The notes under the pieces are model-generated. The model worked only from the letters and a program-made list of their open reading frames with translations, made no database searches and had not been told where the DNA came from. DNA of 64,000 bases from Lacibacter sp. H375 (lineage in GTDB: Bacteria; Bacteroidota; Bacteroidia; Chitinophagales; Chitinophagaceae): NCBI RefSeq assembly GCF_037892425.1, contig NZ_JBBKTT010000001.1, positions 3,596,001 through 3,660,000 on the forward strand, written 5' to 3'. Position 1 is the stretch's first letter; each line of letters begins with the position of its first letter. Positions 15,605 through 23,509 of the stretch are shown in pieces. Position numbers and translations under genes: made by a program.

Positions 15605-17317
15605 TTATTTTACCTTTTTATAAGTCACATAAAAGTTCTTATCCATCAGTTTGCTGATGTCTTCACCTGCTTTAAAGTTGGTGCGGTATTTCTGCCAGTT
15701 TTCTGTAGCCAGTAATTGGCCATATTTGCCATTGCTGTTGCCGGGTAAGCGGATGGGCATGTTAAAGCCTTTTACACAATTTGCCCAGCGATAATTTAAC
15801 ACCTGGCTGTTGTTTTCAGTATTGAGATAATATTCCAGCGTTGGTACTTGTGTTGTGCGCAGGTATTGATCAAACATTTTACTGAGGTTATATCCTGTAC
15901 GTTTCGAAATGAAATCTTCGATCTCTGCACCTGTAACAGTTTTGTGATAATATTTTTCGTTCATATCACGTAACAACATCCGGAATGTGCTTTTATTGTC
16001 AATGATCTGGCGCACCATATGGATCATGTTAGCAGCTTTCGGATACATATCACCGCTTCCCTCTTTGTTCACGTTGTATTTGCCAACAATAGGAATATCG
16101 TTCCTGATATTTCGCCGCACACCTTGCACATAGGCATCGCCTGCTTCAGTACCAAAAATATAATCAGTGTAAAGTGTTTCGCTGTAGTTGGTAAAACCTT
16201 CATGCACCCACATATCGGCAATGTCTTTGCTGCTGATGTTGTTGCCATACCACTCATGACCACTTTCATGAATGATGATGAAATCAAATTTCAATCCCCA
16301 GCCTGAACCACTAAGATCTGTGCCTTTGTAACCATTTTGGTATTCGTTACCGTAAGCCACTGCACTTTGGTGTTCCATTCCAAGATGATTGCTTTCCACC
16401 AGCTTGTATCCGTCCTCATAAAAAGGATAAGGACCAAACCAATATTCAAATGCACGAAGCATTGGCTTCACCTGTTCAAATTGCTTTTTTGCTTTTTCAA
16501 GATTGTAATCGAGCACATAATAGTCCAGATCGAGTTTGCCCTTTTCCCCTTGCAGTGTATCACCGAAATGTACATACTTGCCCACGTTCATTGTAACATC
16601 ATACAGGTTGATCGGGTTAGTTACAACCCATGTCCACACTTTGTTTCCTTTTCCATCAGCAACTACATTTTGCAATCTGCCATTAGAAACATTCATCAAC
16701 GTATCAGGAGCAGTTATACTGATGCTAACGCCATTATCAGGTTCATCGCTCTGGTGATCTTTACAGGGCCACCATACACTTGCACCTAAACCCTGACAAG
16801 CAACGTTGATCCATGGATTACCGTTCTTATCTTTTTTCCAAACAACACCACCATCCCAAGGCGCACGTAAAGCCGGCTTAGGTACACCATGATAAACAAG
16901 ATAGAGTTGATGCAGATCTTTATCAGCAGTAAGCGGTTTCGGCATTCTTCGTTTTGGCATTTCAATATACCACGCATGCCCATCACGGGTAAAACTCACC
17001 GGCACACCATTTAATACAGCACTGTCAATGATCAACGGATCCTGCAAATCGATCTGCATGCGATTTCCTTTTCTCTTTACAAGTCTGAATGAGATAGTAT
17101 TGCTGCCACTGATGGTGAAATTCTTAAAATTTGGTGTTACAGCTAAGTCATATTTCACCACATCCCACCAGACACGTTCAGGAGTTATTGAACCACGCAA
17201 TGTATCTTGTCTCGTAAGTTTTTCATTGTTATGAAAAGATTGCGATTGAACAAGTACGGATTGAAACAGGAGGATCAGGAATAAGCTAAGGAAGGTTGGT
17301 AAATTCTTTTTTTGCAC
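15605..17317 (-). CDS. M1 family zinc aminopeptidase, exported
   Basis: A 570-residue peptidase with a signal peptide (LSLFLILLFQSVLVQSQ). The zinc site is HESGHEWYG (HExxH) followed, 18 residues on, by the Glu of WVHEGFTNYSETLY. The exopeptidase loop reads LGMEHQSAVAYGN in place of GAMEN. The N-terminal beta domain holds VWWDVVKYDLAVTPNF. It would trim N-terminal residues of peptides in the periplasm or outside the cell. The start is GTG at 17317; an AT-rich 39-base gap separates it from the divergent peptide-binding lipoprotein, suggesting shared control of peptide use. Confidence 0.92.
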   Translation of the reverse strand: MQKKNLPTFLSLFLILLFQSVLVQSQSFHNNEKLTRQDTLRGSITPERVWWDVVKYDLAVTPNFKNFTISGSNTISFRLVKRKGNRMQIDLQDPLIIDSAVLNGVPVSFTRDGHAWYIEMPKRRMPKPLTADKDLHQLYLVYHGVPKPALRAPWDGGVVWKKDKNGNPWINVACQGLGASVWWPCKDHQSDEPDNGVSISITAPDTLMNVSNGRLQNVVADGKGNKVWTWVVTNPINLYDVTMNVGKYVHFGDTLQGEKGKLDLDYYVLDYNLEKAKKQFEQVKPMLRAFEYWFGPYPFYEDGYKLVESNHLGMEHQSAVAYGNEYQNGYKGTDLSGSGWGLKFDFIIIHESGHEWYGNNISSKDIADMWVHEGFTNYSETLYTDYIFGTEAGDAYVQGVRRNIRNDIPIVGKYNVNKEGSGDMYPKAANMIHMVRQIIDNKSTFRMLLRDMNEKYYHKTVTGAEIEDFISKRTGYNLSKMFDQYLRTTQVPTLEYYLNTENNSQVLNYRWANCVKGFNMPIRLPGNSNGKYGQLLATENWQKYRTNFKAGEDISKLMDKNFYVTYKKVK

Positions 17318-17356
17318 CGGATTTGTATTTGAGCCTAAATTTAGCAGTAATTCTTT

Positions 17357-19039
17357 ATGCAGAAAGCGAAAATTATATTAATGGGAGTGATGAGGTGTCT
17401 ACTCCAGTTAAGGCAATATCGTATTACTCATTACTCATTATTCATCATTCATCTGGCAATACTCCTTTCCTGTGGTAAAGCCAAAAAGAATGAGCAGAAT
17501 ATTTTTCGATACAATGAAGTAAGTGGTATCAGTTCGCTTGATCCAGCATTTGCCAAAAGTCAGTCAGTTATTTGGGCAACCCACCAACTATACAATACAC
17601 TTGTTGAAACAGATGATCAACTGCATATTGTTCCTTCACTTGCAAAAAGCTGGGGGGTCAGTGATGATCGTTTGCAGATCACTTTTTATTTACGGAATGA
17701 TGTGTTCTTTCATGATCACGCTGCATTCCCGAATGGCAAAGGACGAAAGATGACGGCATCAGACGTTGTGTATAGTTTTCAACGGCTGATGGATAAAAAC
17801 ACCGCCAGCCCCGGTGCTTGGATATTCAATAACAGGGTTGATGCAGCATCAGGTTTTACTGCCGTTGATGACACAACCTTTCGTATTACGTTATTACGAC
17901 CTTTTGTGCAGATACTTGGTGTGTTGAGTAATGTGTATTGTTCGATTGTGCCAAAAGAAGTGGTGGAGAAATACGGGCCTGATTTCAGACGCAATCCTTG
18001 CGGCACCGGTCCATTTCAATTTAAAGCATGGGAAGAAGGACAAGCATTGATACTGGTGAAAAATAAAAACTATTTTGAAAAGGATAGTGCAGGTGAACGT
18101 TTACCTTATGTAGACGGCGTTAAAGTGAGCTTTCTTGACAATAAGGCGAGTGAGTTTATGGAATTCAGGCAAGGGAATCTTCATTTCATTAATGATATTG
18201 ATGCTTCGTTTAAAGATGAAGTGCTGAATAAAAAAGGAGAGTTGCGCAGTGAATGGAAAGATAAAGTTGTGCTCAATAAAAATCCATATCTCAATATTGA
18301 ATACATCGGAATACTGGTTGATTCAACGAATCCATTGGTGAAGAATTCTCCATTGCGGTTGAAAGCAATCCGGCAGGCGATCAATTATGGATTTGATCGA
18401 AGAAAAATGATGCTGTACCTGCGTAACTCCATTGGTACTGCTGCTGAAAGTGGCTTTGTGCCAACAGGTTTGCCCAGCTTTGATTCAACCATTGTAAAAG
18501 GTTATTCGTATGATCCTGAAAAAGCAAAAGCATTGTTGCAGCAAGCTGGTTTTAATTCTATGAAAGATGTGCCGGAGATAAAACTGCTCACTATTCCTAT
18601 CTATGCAGATCTTGGCAGTTATATTGCCCGCCAGTTGCAGGATATTGGGTTGAATGTAAAAGTGGAAGCTGTGCAGAAAAGTTTATTGCTTACGCAAACA
18701 TCAAAAAGTGAAGCATTGTTTTTTCGTGCGAGCTGGATTGCTGATTATCCTGATGCAGAAAATTACCTGAGTGTGTTCTATGGAAAAAATCCTGCACCAC
18801 CCAATTATACCCGATATAAAAATGCAGCGTATGATGCGTTGTATGAACAATCAACAAGAGAACCAAACGATTCTATCCGTTACAAACTATACCAGCAAAT
18901 GGATCAAATGCTTATGAACGACGCACCGATTGTTCCGTTGTGGTATGACATGGTGATTCATCTTGTGCAACCAACGGTAAAAGGGTTTAAACCAAATGCG
19001 TTAAACTGGTTAGAACTGCGAAGAGTCAAGTTGAAGTAA
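17357..19039 (+). CDS. Family 5 solute-binding lipoprotein (peptide ABC transporter)
   Basis: A 560-residue OppA/DppA-like binding protein with lipobox Cys in LLSC near residue 39. Family signatures are RYNEVSGISSLDPAFAKSQ, LAKSWGVSDD, the SDVVYSFQRLMD helix, NPCGTGPFQFKAWE and RQAINYGFDRRKM. It binds peptides or similar solutes outside the inner membrane. No permease or ATPase genes are adjacent. The signal peptide is encoded partly by a run of ATTACTCATT repeats (17421-17453), suggesting it arose from a simple repeat. Alternative starts exist, for example ATG 17381. Confidence 0.9.
   Translation: MQKAKIILMGVMRCLLQLRQYRITHYSLFIIHLAILLSCGKAKKNEQNIFRYNEVSGISSLDPAFAKSQSVIWATHQLYNTLVETDDQLHIVPSLAKSWGVSDDRLQITFYLRNDVFFHDHAAFPNGKGRKMTASDVVYSFQRLMDKNTASPGAWIFNNRVDAASGFTAVDDTTFRITLLRPFVQILGVLSNVYCSIVPKEVVEKYGPDFRRNPCGTGPFQFKAWEEGQALILVKNKNYFEKDSAGERLPYVDGVKVSFLDNKASEFMEFRQGNLHFINDIDASFKDEVLNKKGELRSEWKDKVVLNKNPYLNIEYIGILVDSTNPLVKNSPLRLKAIRQAINYGFDRRKMMLYLRNSIGTAAESGFVPTGLPSFDSTIVKGYSYDPEKAKALLQQAGFNSMKDVPEIKLLTIPIYADLGSYIARQLQDIGLNVKVEAVQKSLLLTQTSKSEALFFRASWIADYPDAENYLSVFYGKNPAPPNYTRYKNAAYDALYEQSTREPNDSIRYKLYQQMDQMLMNDAPIVPLWYDMVIHLVQPTVKGFKPNALNWLELRRVKLK
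17421..17453. repeat. ATTACTCATT/ATTCATC simple repeat inside a signal peptide
   Basis: Repeats of ATTACTC, ATTATTC and ATCATTC in frame with the solute-binding protein gene. They encode ITHYSLFIIH, the hydrophobic segment before the lipobox. Confidence 0.55.
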
Positions 19040-19040
19040 A

Positions 19041-19135
19041 TCCAGTTCTAAAGTTCTAAGTTCTGAGTTGCTGATTGAAGTTTCTTCTTATTTTTTGGAT
19101 ATTGGATTTTCGCTTGTGCCTTGTTCCTTAACTTT
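19041..19135. repeat. Degenerate simple-repeat patch
   Basis: Mixed low-complexity phrases: TTCTAAAGTTCTAAGTTCTGAGTT, then TTTTTTGGATATTGGATTTT, then CTTGTGCCTTGTTCCTT. It includes a 13-base exact inverted copy of 3646-3658, and CTTGTGCCTT (19113-19122), which recurs twice near 42190. It fills the gap between two convergent genes and slightly enters the 3' end of msrA. Confidence 0.6.
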
Positions 19136-19814
19136 TTCTTTTCTTATCCTTAAACACTTTTTCAAACTTATCCAGTTTGGGTTTAATCACATAGTAGCAA
19201 TAAGGATTTGAATTCTTGTTGAGATTGTAATAATTCTGGTGATAGTTTTCTGCTTCGCTGTAGTTTTTGTAAGCTTCAACAGTTGTAACAATAGGAGCGC
19301 TGAAAGCACCACTCTTGTTTAATTCCTCTTTATATTTTTCTGCTTTTGCCTTTTGTTCTGCATTATGATAAAACACTGCACTACGGTACTGCGGACCAAC
19401 ATCATTTCCCTGGCGGTTTAACGTTGTAGGGTCATGTGTTTGCCAGAAAATTTCCAGTAATTCATCAAATGAAATTTTCTTAGGATCAAATACGATCTGT
19501 GCAACTTCTGCATGACCGGTGGTTTTTGTGTTCACCTGCTCATACGTTGGGTTTTTAACATGTCCGCCGCAGTAACCACTCGTTACTTTTAACACACCTT
19601 CCACTTGTTGAAAAACAGCTTCTACGCACCAGAAACAACCTGCGCCAAAAGTGGCTGTATCAGTAACAGCTCCTTCATTGCCTGTGCTTCCTGCAAAGGC
19701 AACACTTGATAAATTATCGCTCATAGTTTTATTATTCGGTTCACTTGTAACACAGGAAAAAAAATGAAACGATCCGGTTACAGTGAAAATGCTCAAAAGT
19801 AATTTACTCCACAT
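19128..19814 (-). CDS. msrA: Peptide methionine sulfoxide reductase MsrA, lipoprotein form
   Basis: Reduces the S-epimer of methionine sulfoxide in proteins. The catalytic motif GCFWC is present, with GVLKVTSGYCGGHVKNPTYEQV, TGHAEVAQIVFDP, FWQTHDPTTLNRQGNDVGPQYRS and a terminal YYNLNKNSNPYC. From ATG 19814 (MWSKLLLSIFTVTG) it has a hydrophobic N-terminus ending in FFSC, a plausible lipobox, so it probably repairs envelope proteins. An in-frame ATG at 19895 precedes this signal and is unlikely. A linker of about 35 residues separates the lipobox from the enzyme. Confidence 0.93.
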   Translation of the reverse strand: MWSKLLLSIFTVTGSFHFFSCVTSEPNNKTMSDNLSSVAFAGSTGNEGAVTDTATFGAGCFWCVEAVFQQVEGVLKVTSGYCGGHVKNPTYEQVNTKTTGHAEVAQIVFDPKKISFDELLEIFWQTHDPTTLNRQGNDVGPQYRSAVFYHNAEQKAKAEKYKEELNKSGAFSAPIVTTVEAYKNYSEAENYHQNYYNLNKNSNPYCYYVIKPKLDKFEKVFKDKKRKS

Positions 19815-19992
19815 ATCGTTCTCGTTTTTTGCAATATGCAATGTACGTGCAAAATTGTGCCAGAGGTTTTCACCGGCATGTAGTACAGACGACAATTTAA
19901 GGATTTTAGAATCGCTTTAACGTTTCCTTTTAAGATTAGCCTTCTTTTGCTATCTTCAAATTAAACAGTGTTGACTTACCAGCTTTTTACTA

Positions 19993-20646
19993 ATGGATAA
20001 GAATACAATTATTACTTTACTCATATTAGCCACACTTGGTATATCATGGAGCATCGTTTATCTGATGATTATTTACCGTTCCTTTAAAGATCAAATGTGC
20101 GGTATGCCGTCAATTGTATTGGCCTTTAATATGTTTTGGGAATTTTTGTACTCGTTTGTTTTTTTGAACGAAGGGCAACAAATTCAAATATGGGTCAACA
20201 GGGTTTGGTTCTTGTTTGATGTTGTTATTTTTATCTCTTTCATAATGTACGGGGCCAGGGGTTGGCAAACAGAGAAGCGCCGGTTTTTTGTACCGTATGT
20301 GTTGTTTACTTTAATTTCTGCTTTTAGCATACTCTATTTAATGCAGTTAGATTTTGGCGAAAAAGCAATTACATATTCAGCCTTTCTCATTAATGTGCTG
20401 ATGTCTGCCTCTTTTATTGATCTGTTATTGAAACACGAGGATTTAAAGGGACAATCCTTTGGCATTGCCTTTTTTAAAATGCTGGGCACACTTGCGGCAA
20501 CCATTGTGTTATTTCAACGATATAGCCAGCTTTTGCAATTGCTGGGTATTTTATGTTTTGTGTTAGACCTTATCTATATCTTCATGATTGCTGACCTATA
20601 CAAAAAAGCAAACCTTCACCTGGTAACCCGCCGTGTAAAAGTCTGA
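19993..20646 (+). CDS. Seven-helix membrane protein resembling transmembrane terpene cyclases (Pyr4/PaxB-like)
   Basis: 217 residues, almost entirely hydrophobic, with about six or seven helices and no signal peptide. Helix 2 contains FNMFWEF and the last helix FVLDLIYIF. In the fungal and bacterial transmembrane terpene cyclases an essential Glu in an N-x-x-W-E-F-type motif and an Asp near the C-terminus protonate the terpene epoxide; both positions seem present here. No prenyltransferase or terpene genes are nearby, so the substrate is unknown. It could instead be an uncharacterised membrane family of the same shape. The assignment comes from motif memory only. Confidence 0.5.
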   Translation: MDKNTIITLLILATLGISWSIVYLMIIYRSFKDQMCGMPSIVLAFNMFWEFLYSFVFLNEGQQIQIWVNRVWFLFDVVIFISFIMYGARGWQTEKRRFFVPYVLFTLISAFSILYLMQLDFGEKAITYSAFLINVLMSASFIDLLLKHEDLKGQSFGIAFFKMLGTLAATIVLFQRYSQLLQLLGILCFVLDLIYIFMIADLYKKANLHLVTRRVKV

Positions 20647-21225
20647 TTATTTTATGTAATTCATTTCTCCGGCTTTAATTGCCACAGCCAGATCGTTTTC
20701 TTTTGGTGGAATGGGACAATTGTAGCCAGTAGTGTAAGCGCAATAAGGATTGTAGGCTTTGTTAAAATCGATCACATAAGTATTGTTACTAATGTCAGAA
20801 ATATTCAGATCAATATAACGGCCGCCTCCGTACGTTTCTCTGCCCGATGTAAAATCGGTGAAGGGAATAAATAAATGTTCCTTGTATTTTTCAGAACTCA
20901 TGAGTGAGCGTGATTGATAGATATGCAGTGTAACTGCTGTATCGTGAATGCTGAAACGGATAATTCCATACACACGGTATTGTTGTTTGGTATTTCCAGA
21001 TGTACTCATCATAAACCATGGGCTGTTTTCTTTTCGCACAAAAACAGCGGTAATGCGGTATTGCTGCTGCACGGGGTAAAACTTCATTTTTTGCTTGTCG
21101 TTGCCCGTTACCACTTCATGATCGGTAACATATTTTTTCAAGAATAGGTTGAGTGAATCTTCATAGCTGATTTGTGCAAATGCAAAAAAGGGAAAGGAAA
21201 TAAGAAACAGGAAGCATAGTTTCAT
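20647..21225 (-). CDS. DUF1684 family exported protein
   Basis: About 192 residues with a signal peptide (MKLCFLFLISFPFFAFAQ). The C-terminal half has the DUF1684 hallmark: YGGGRYIDLNI, DFNKAYNPYCAY, then CPIPPKENDLAVAIKAGE. Two Cys are near the C-terminus. The family is widespread and uncharacterised. ATG 21225 gives the cleanest signal peptide; ATG 21234 adds three residues. Its stop codon abuts the stop of the convergent membrane-protein gene with no bases between. Confidence 0.87.
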   Translation of the reverse strand: MKLCFLFLISFPFFAFAQISYEDSLNLFLKKYVTDHEVVTGNDKQKMKFYPVQQQYRITAVFVRKENSPWFMMSTSGNTKQQYRVYGIIRFSIHDTAVTLHIYQSRSLMSSEKYKEHLFIPFTDFTSGRETYGGGRYIDLNISDISNNTYVIDFNKAYNPYCAYTTGYNCPIPPKENDLAVAIKAGEMNYIK

Positions 21226-21338
21226 AAGTGGCATTATTTAAGGCAATTTAAGAAACCGGTCGGAAAACTGAACAAAAGATAGTTGCTGCCGTGGGCATTG
21301 TGGCAAAAGAGTGCGACGCAAGGAACGCTGAATAGATT

Positions 21339-21346
21339 TACCTTTG
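21339..21346 (+). promoter_or_regulatory. Putative -7 box for mutS2
   Basis: TACCTTTG, an exact TAnnTTTG match, 24 bases before GTG 21371. It overlaps the TTG codon at 21344, which therefore cannot be the start of a transcript made from this promoter. No -33 TTG at the expected distance. Confidence 0.5.
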
Positions 21347-21370
21347 CCGGCAACAAAAAAGTGGTTTTCT

Positions 21371-23479
21371 GTGATTAAATTTTTTCCCGATTCGGCCCTC
21401 GTGCAGTTGGAGTTTGATAAAGTGAAGGCGTTGTTACATGAGCATTGCAAAACGGAGTATGCAAAAAACAAGGCAGAGGAGCTTCGTATACATACAAAAA
21501 AGGAATATATAAAACTTGAGTTGCAGCAGAGTTATGAGTTTATGCTGTTGCTGCAGCAGGGACAGTATTTTCCAACCGATTATATTCTCAATCTTTCACG
21601 TGAACTGAAATTATTATCGATACCCGGTGCGGTGTTAACGGAAGAACAATTGGTGCAGATCCGCAAGCTTACTGTTAATGCACAAAGTATTTTTCGTTGG
21701 TTTGATGCAGAACGCAGACTGGCTTATCCTGCCTTAACAGAGGTGATTGAAGGAACCTATTATGAAAAAGTAATTCTTGAACTGATCAATGATGTGCTGG
21801 ATGATAGTGGAGTGGTGAAAGATGATGCGAGTGAAGAGTTGGGTAATATCCGCATGAGTTTATACCGCAAACGAAATGAATTACGCAGGGAGTTTGAAAA
21901 AGTGTTGAAGCGTTTACAGAAGCAGGGTTATGTTGCTGATATTGAAGAGTCGTTTTTAAGTGGCAGGAGAGTGGTAGCGCTGTTTGCAGAACAGAAGCGA
22001 CAAGTGAAAGGTATTTTACATGGCGAAAGTGAAACAAGGAGAACGGTGTTTGTTGAACCTGAAGAAACGATTGAACTCAACAATGATATTTTCAGTTTAG
22101 AGAATGAAGAGCGCAGGGAAGTATATCGTATACTGAGGCAACTGACTGAACAACTTTCAGTTTATGCATCCTTACTTACAACTTACCACGGCATTTTAGG
22201 CGAATACGATTTCATTAGAGCCAAAGCGAAGTTGGGTGTTGACATGCAGGCGAATTTTCCAATGCTTACAGATAAGGCAGTGATTGATCTAAGAGAAGCA
22301 TATCATCCGTTATTGCTGTTGTACAATAAGAAAAATCAAAAGCCAACAATACCAACAAATATCCGCCTTGATGAAAAGAGCAGGATATTAGTGATCTCCG
22401 GACCAAACGCCGGTGGTAAAACCGTTACCATGAAAACAGTTGGGCTCATGCAATTGATGGTGCAGAGTGGTTTGCTTGTGCCGGTGCATCCTGATAGTGA
22501 ATTCGGCATTTTTAAACAGGTGATGATCCATATTGGTGATACACAAAGCATCGAATATGATTTGAGTACATACAGCAGTCATTTGCTGCACATGAAACAT
22601 TTCATGGAGACAGCAAACGGACGAACATTATTTTTCATAGATGAATTGGGCAGTGGCAGTGATCCGAATCTTGGAGGTGCATTTGCAGAAGTGATCTTAC
22701 AGGAATTGGTGAAAAAGCATTCGCTTGGCATTGTTACCACGCACTATCTCAACCTGAAAGTAATGGCGAACCATACGCCGGGTATTGTAAACGGTGCCAT
22801 GAGTTTTGATGAAAAGAGTTTGCAGCCGTTGTATAAACTGATATTCGGTAAGCCAGGCAGTTCATACACCTTTGCTATTGCAGAACGTATTGGATTAAGC
22901 AAGCAATTGATCGATCGTGCAAGAGCACTGGTGGATGAAGATCATTTCAGGTTAGATAAATTGTTAAATACGGCTGAAAGCGATCTCCGCCAAATTGAAA
23001 AGAAAGAAAAGGAGCTGCATCGTTTGCTGAAAGAAAATGAACGGTTAAAAAAGGAAATGGAGCAGGTGATCAATAAAGAAAAACATCAGCAGCAGGTTGA
23101 ATTGTTGAAGCAGCAGAATAAGATCACGGAAGACCGCATTGCTTATCTTAAGGATATGGATCGCAAACTGAAAGCTATAGTGCAGGAGTGGAGGAGAAGT
23201 GATAATAAGGCTGAGGTAATGAAGCAGATCAATGCCTTGCTGTTTGATCAGAAACAAAAACAGGTGGCTGAGAAAAAAGATAAAAAGCTCAACGAAAAGT
23301 TTAAAGAAGTGGGTGGTGAGATCAAACCGGGCGTTAAAGTAAAGATGATGAAAAACCGCCAGGTGGGTATTGTAAAAGAGCTGCGGGGTAAGAATGCGGT
23401 GGTGCAGTTGGGGGCTATTCCGATTACAGTAAGTTTAAACGATTTGGTAGTTGTAGTAGATAAAGTTGAAGAAGCGTAA
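21371..23479 (+). CDS. MutS2-family ATPase lacking the Smr domain
   Basis: 702 residues. The N-terminal clamp and core helices are followed by the MutS ATPase: Walker A GPNAGGKTVTMKT, Walker B TLFFIDELGSGSDP, TTHYLNLK, then a long Lys/Glu coiled coil and a C-terminal KOW-like segment (PGVKVKMMKNRQVGIV). Usual MutS2 proteins end in an Smr nuclease domain; here the ORF stops right after the KOW segment and none follows. MutS2 proteins are linked to suppression of recombination and to splitting of collided ribosomes. GTG 21371 (MIKFFPDSALVQLEFDKVK) is preferred because the -7 box lies over the upstream TTG. Confidence 0.88.
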   Translation: MIKFFPDSALVQLEFDKVKALLHEHCKTEYAKNKAEELRIHTKKEYIKLELQQSYEFMLLLQQGQYFPTDYILNLSRELKLLSIPGAVLTEEQLVQIRKLTVNAQSIFRWFDAERRLAYPALTEVIEGTYYEKVILELINDVLDDSGVVKDDASEELGNIRMSLYRKRNELRREFEKVLKRLQKQGYVADIEESFLSGRRVVALFAEQKRQVKGILHGESETRRTVFVEPEETIELNNDIFSLENEERREVYRILRQLTEQLSVYASLLTTYHGILGEYDFIRAKAKLGVDMQANFPMLTDKAVIDLREAYHPLLLLYNKKNQKPTIPTNIRLDEKSRILVISGPNAGGKTVTMKTVGLMQLMVQSGLLVPVHPDSEFGIFKQVMIHIGDTQSIEYDLSTYSSHLLHMKHFMETANGRTLFFIDELGSGSDPNLGGAFAEVILQELVKKHSLGIVTTHYLNLKVMANHTPGIVNGAMSFDEKSLQPLYKLIFGKPGSSYTFAIAERIGLSKQLIDRARALVDEDHFRLDKLLNTAESDLRQIEKKEKELHRLLKENERLKKEMEQVINKEKHQQQVELLKQQNKITEDRIAYLKDMDRKLKAIVQEWRRSDNKAEVMKQINALLFDQKQKQVAEKKDKKLNEKFKEVGGEIKPGVKVKMMKNRQVGIVKELRGKNAVVQLGAIPITVSLNDLVVVVDKVEEA

Positions 23480-23509
23480 AACAACAGGAGGGAGGAATGG
23501 TACAACAGT

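Noticed and set aside
17335-17342. Palindromic TAAATTTA as a shared divergent -7 box for the peptidase and lipoprotein genes
   Set aside because: It deviates from TAnnTTTG at the last base on both strands and has no -33 partner on either; too weak to list as a promoter.
10627-21321. An 11-base match GTGCGACGCAA upstream of trpB (10627) and of mutS2 (21311)
   Set aside because: Many 11-base repeats are expected by chance in 64 kb, and the flanks do not match well enough to call a shared element.
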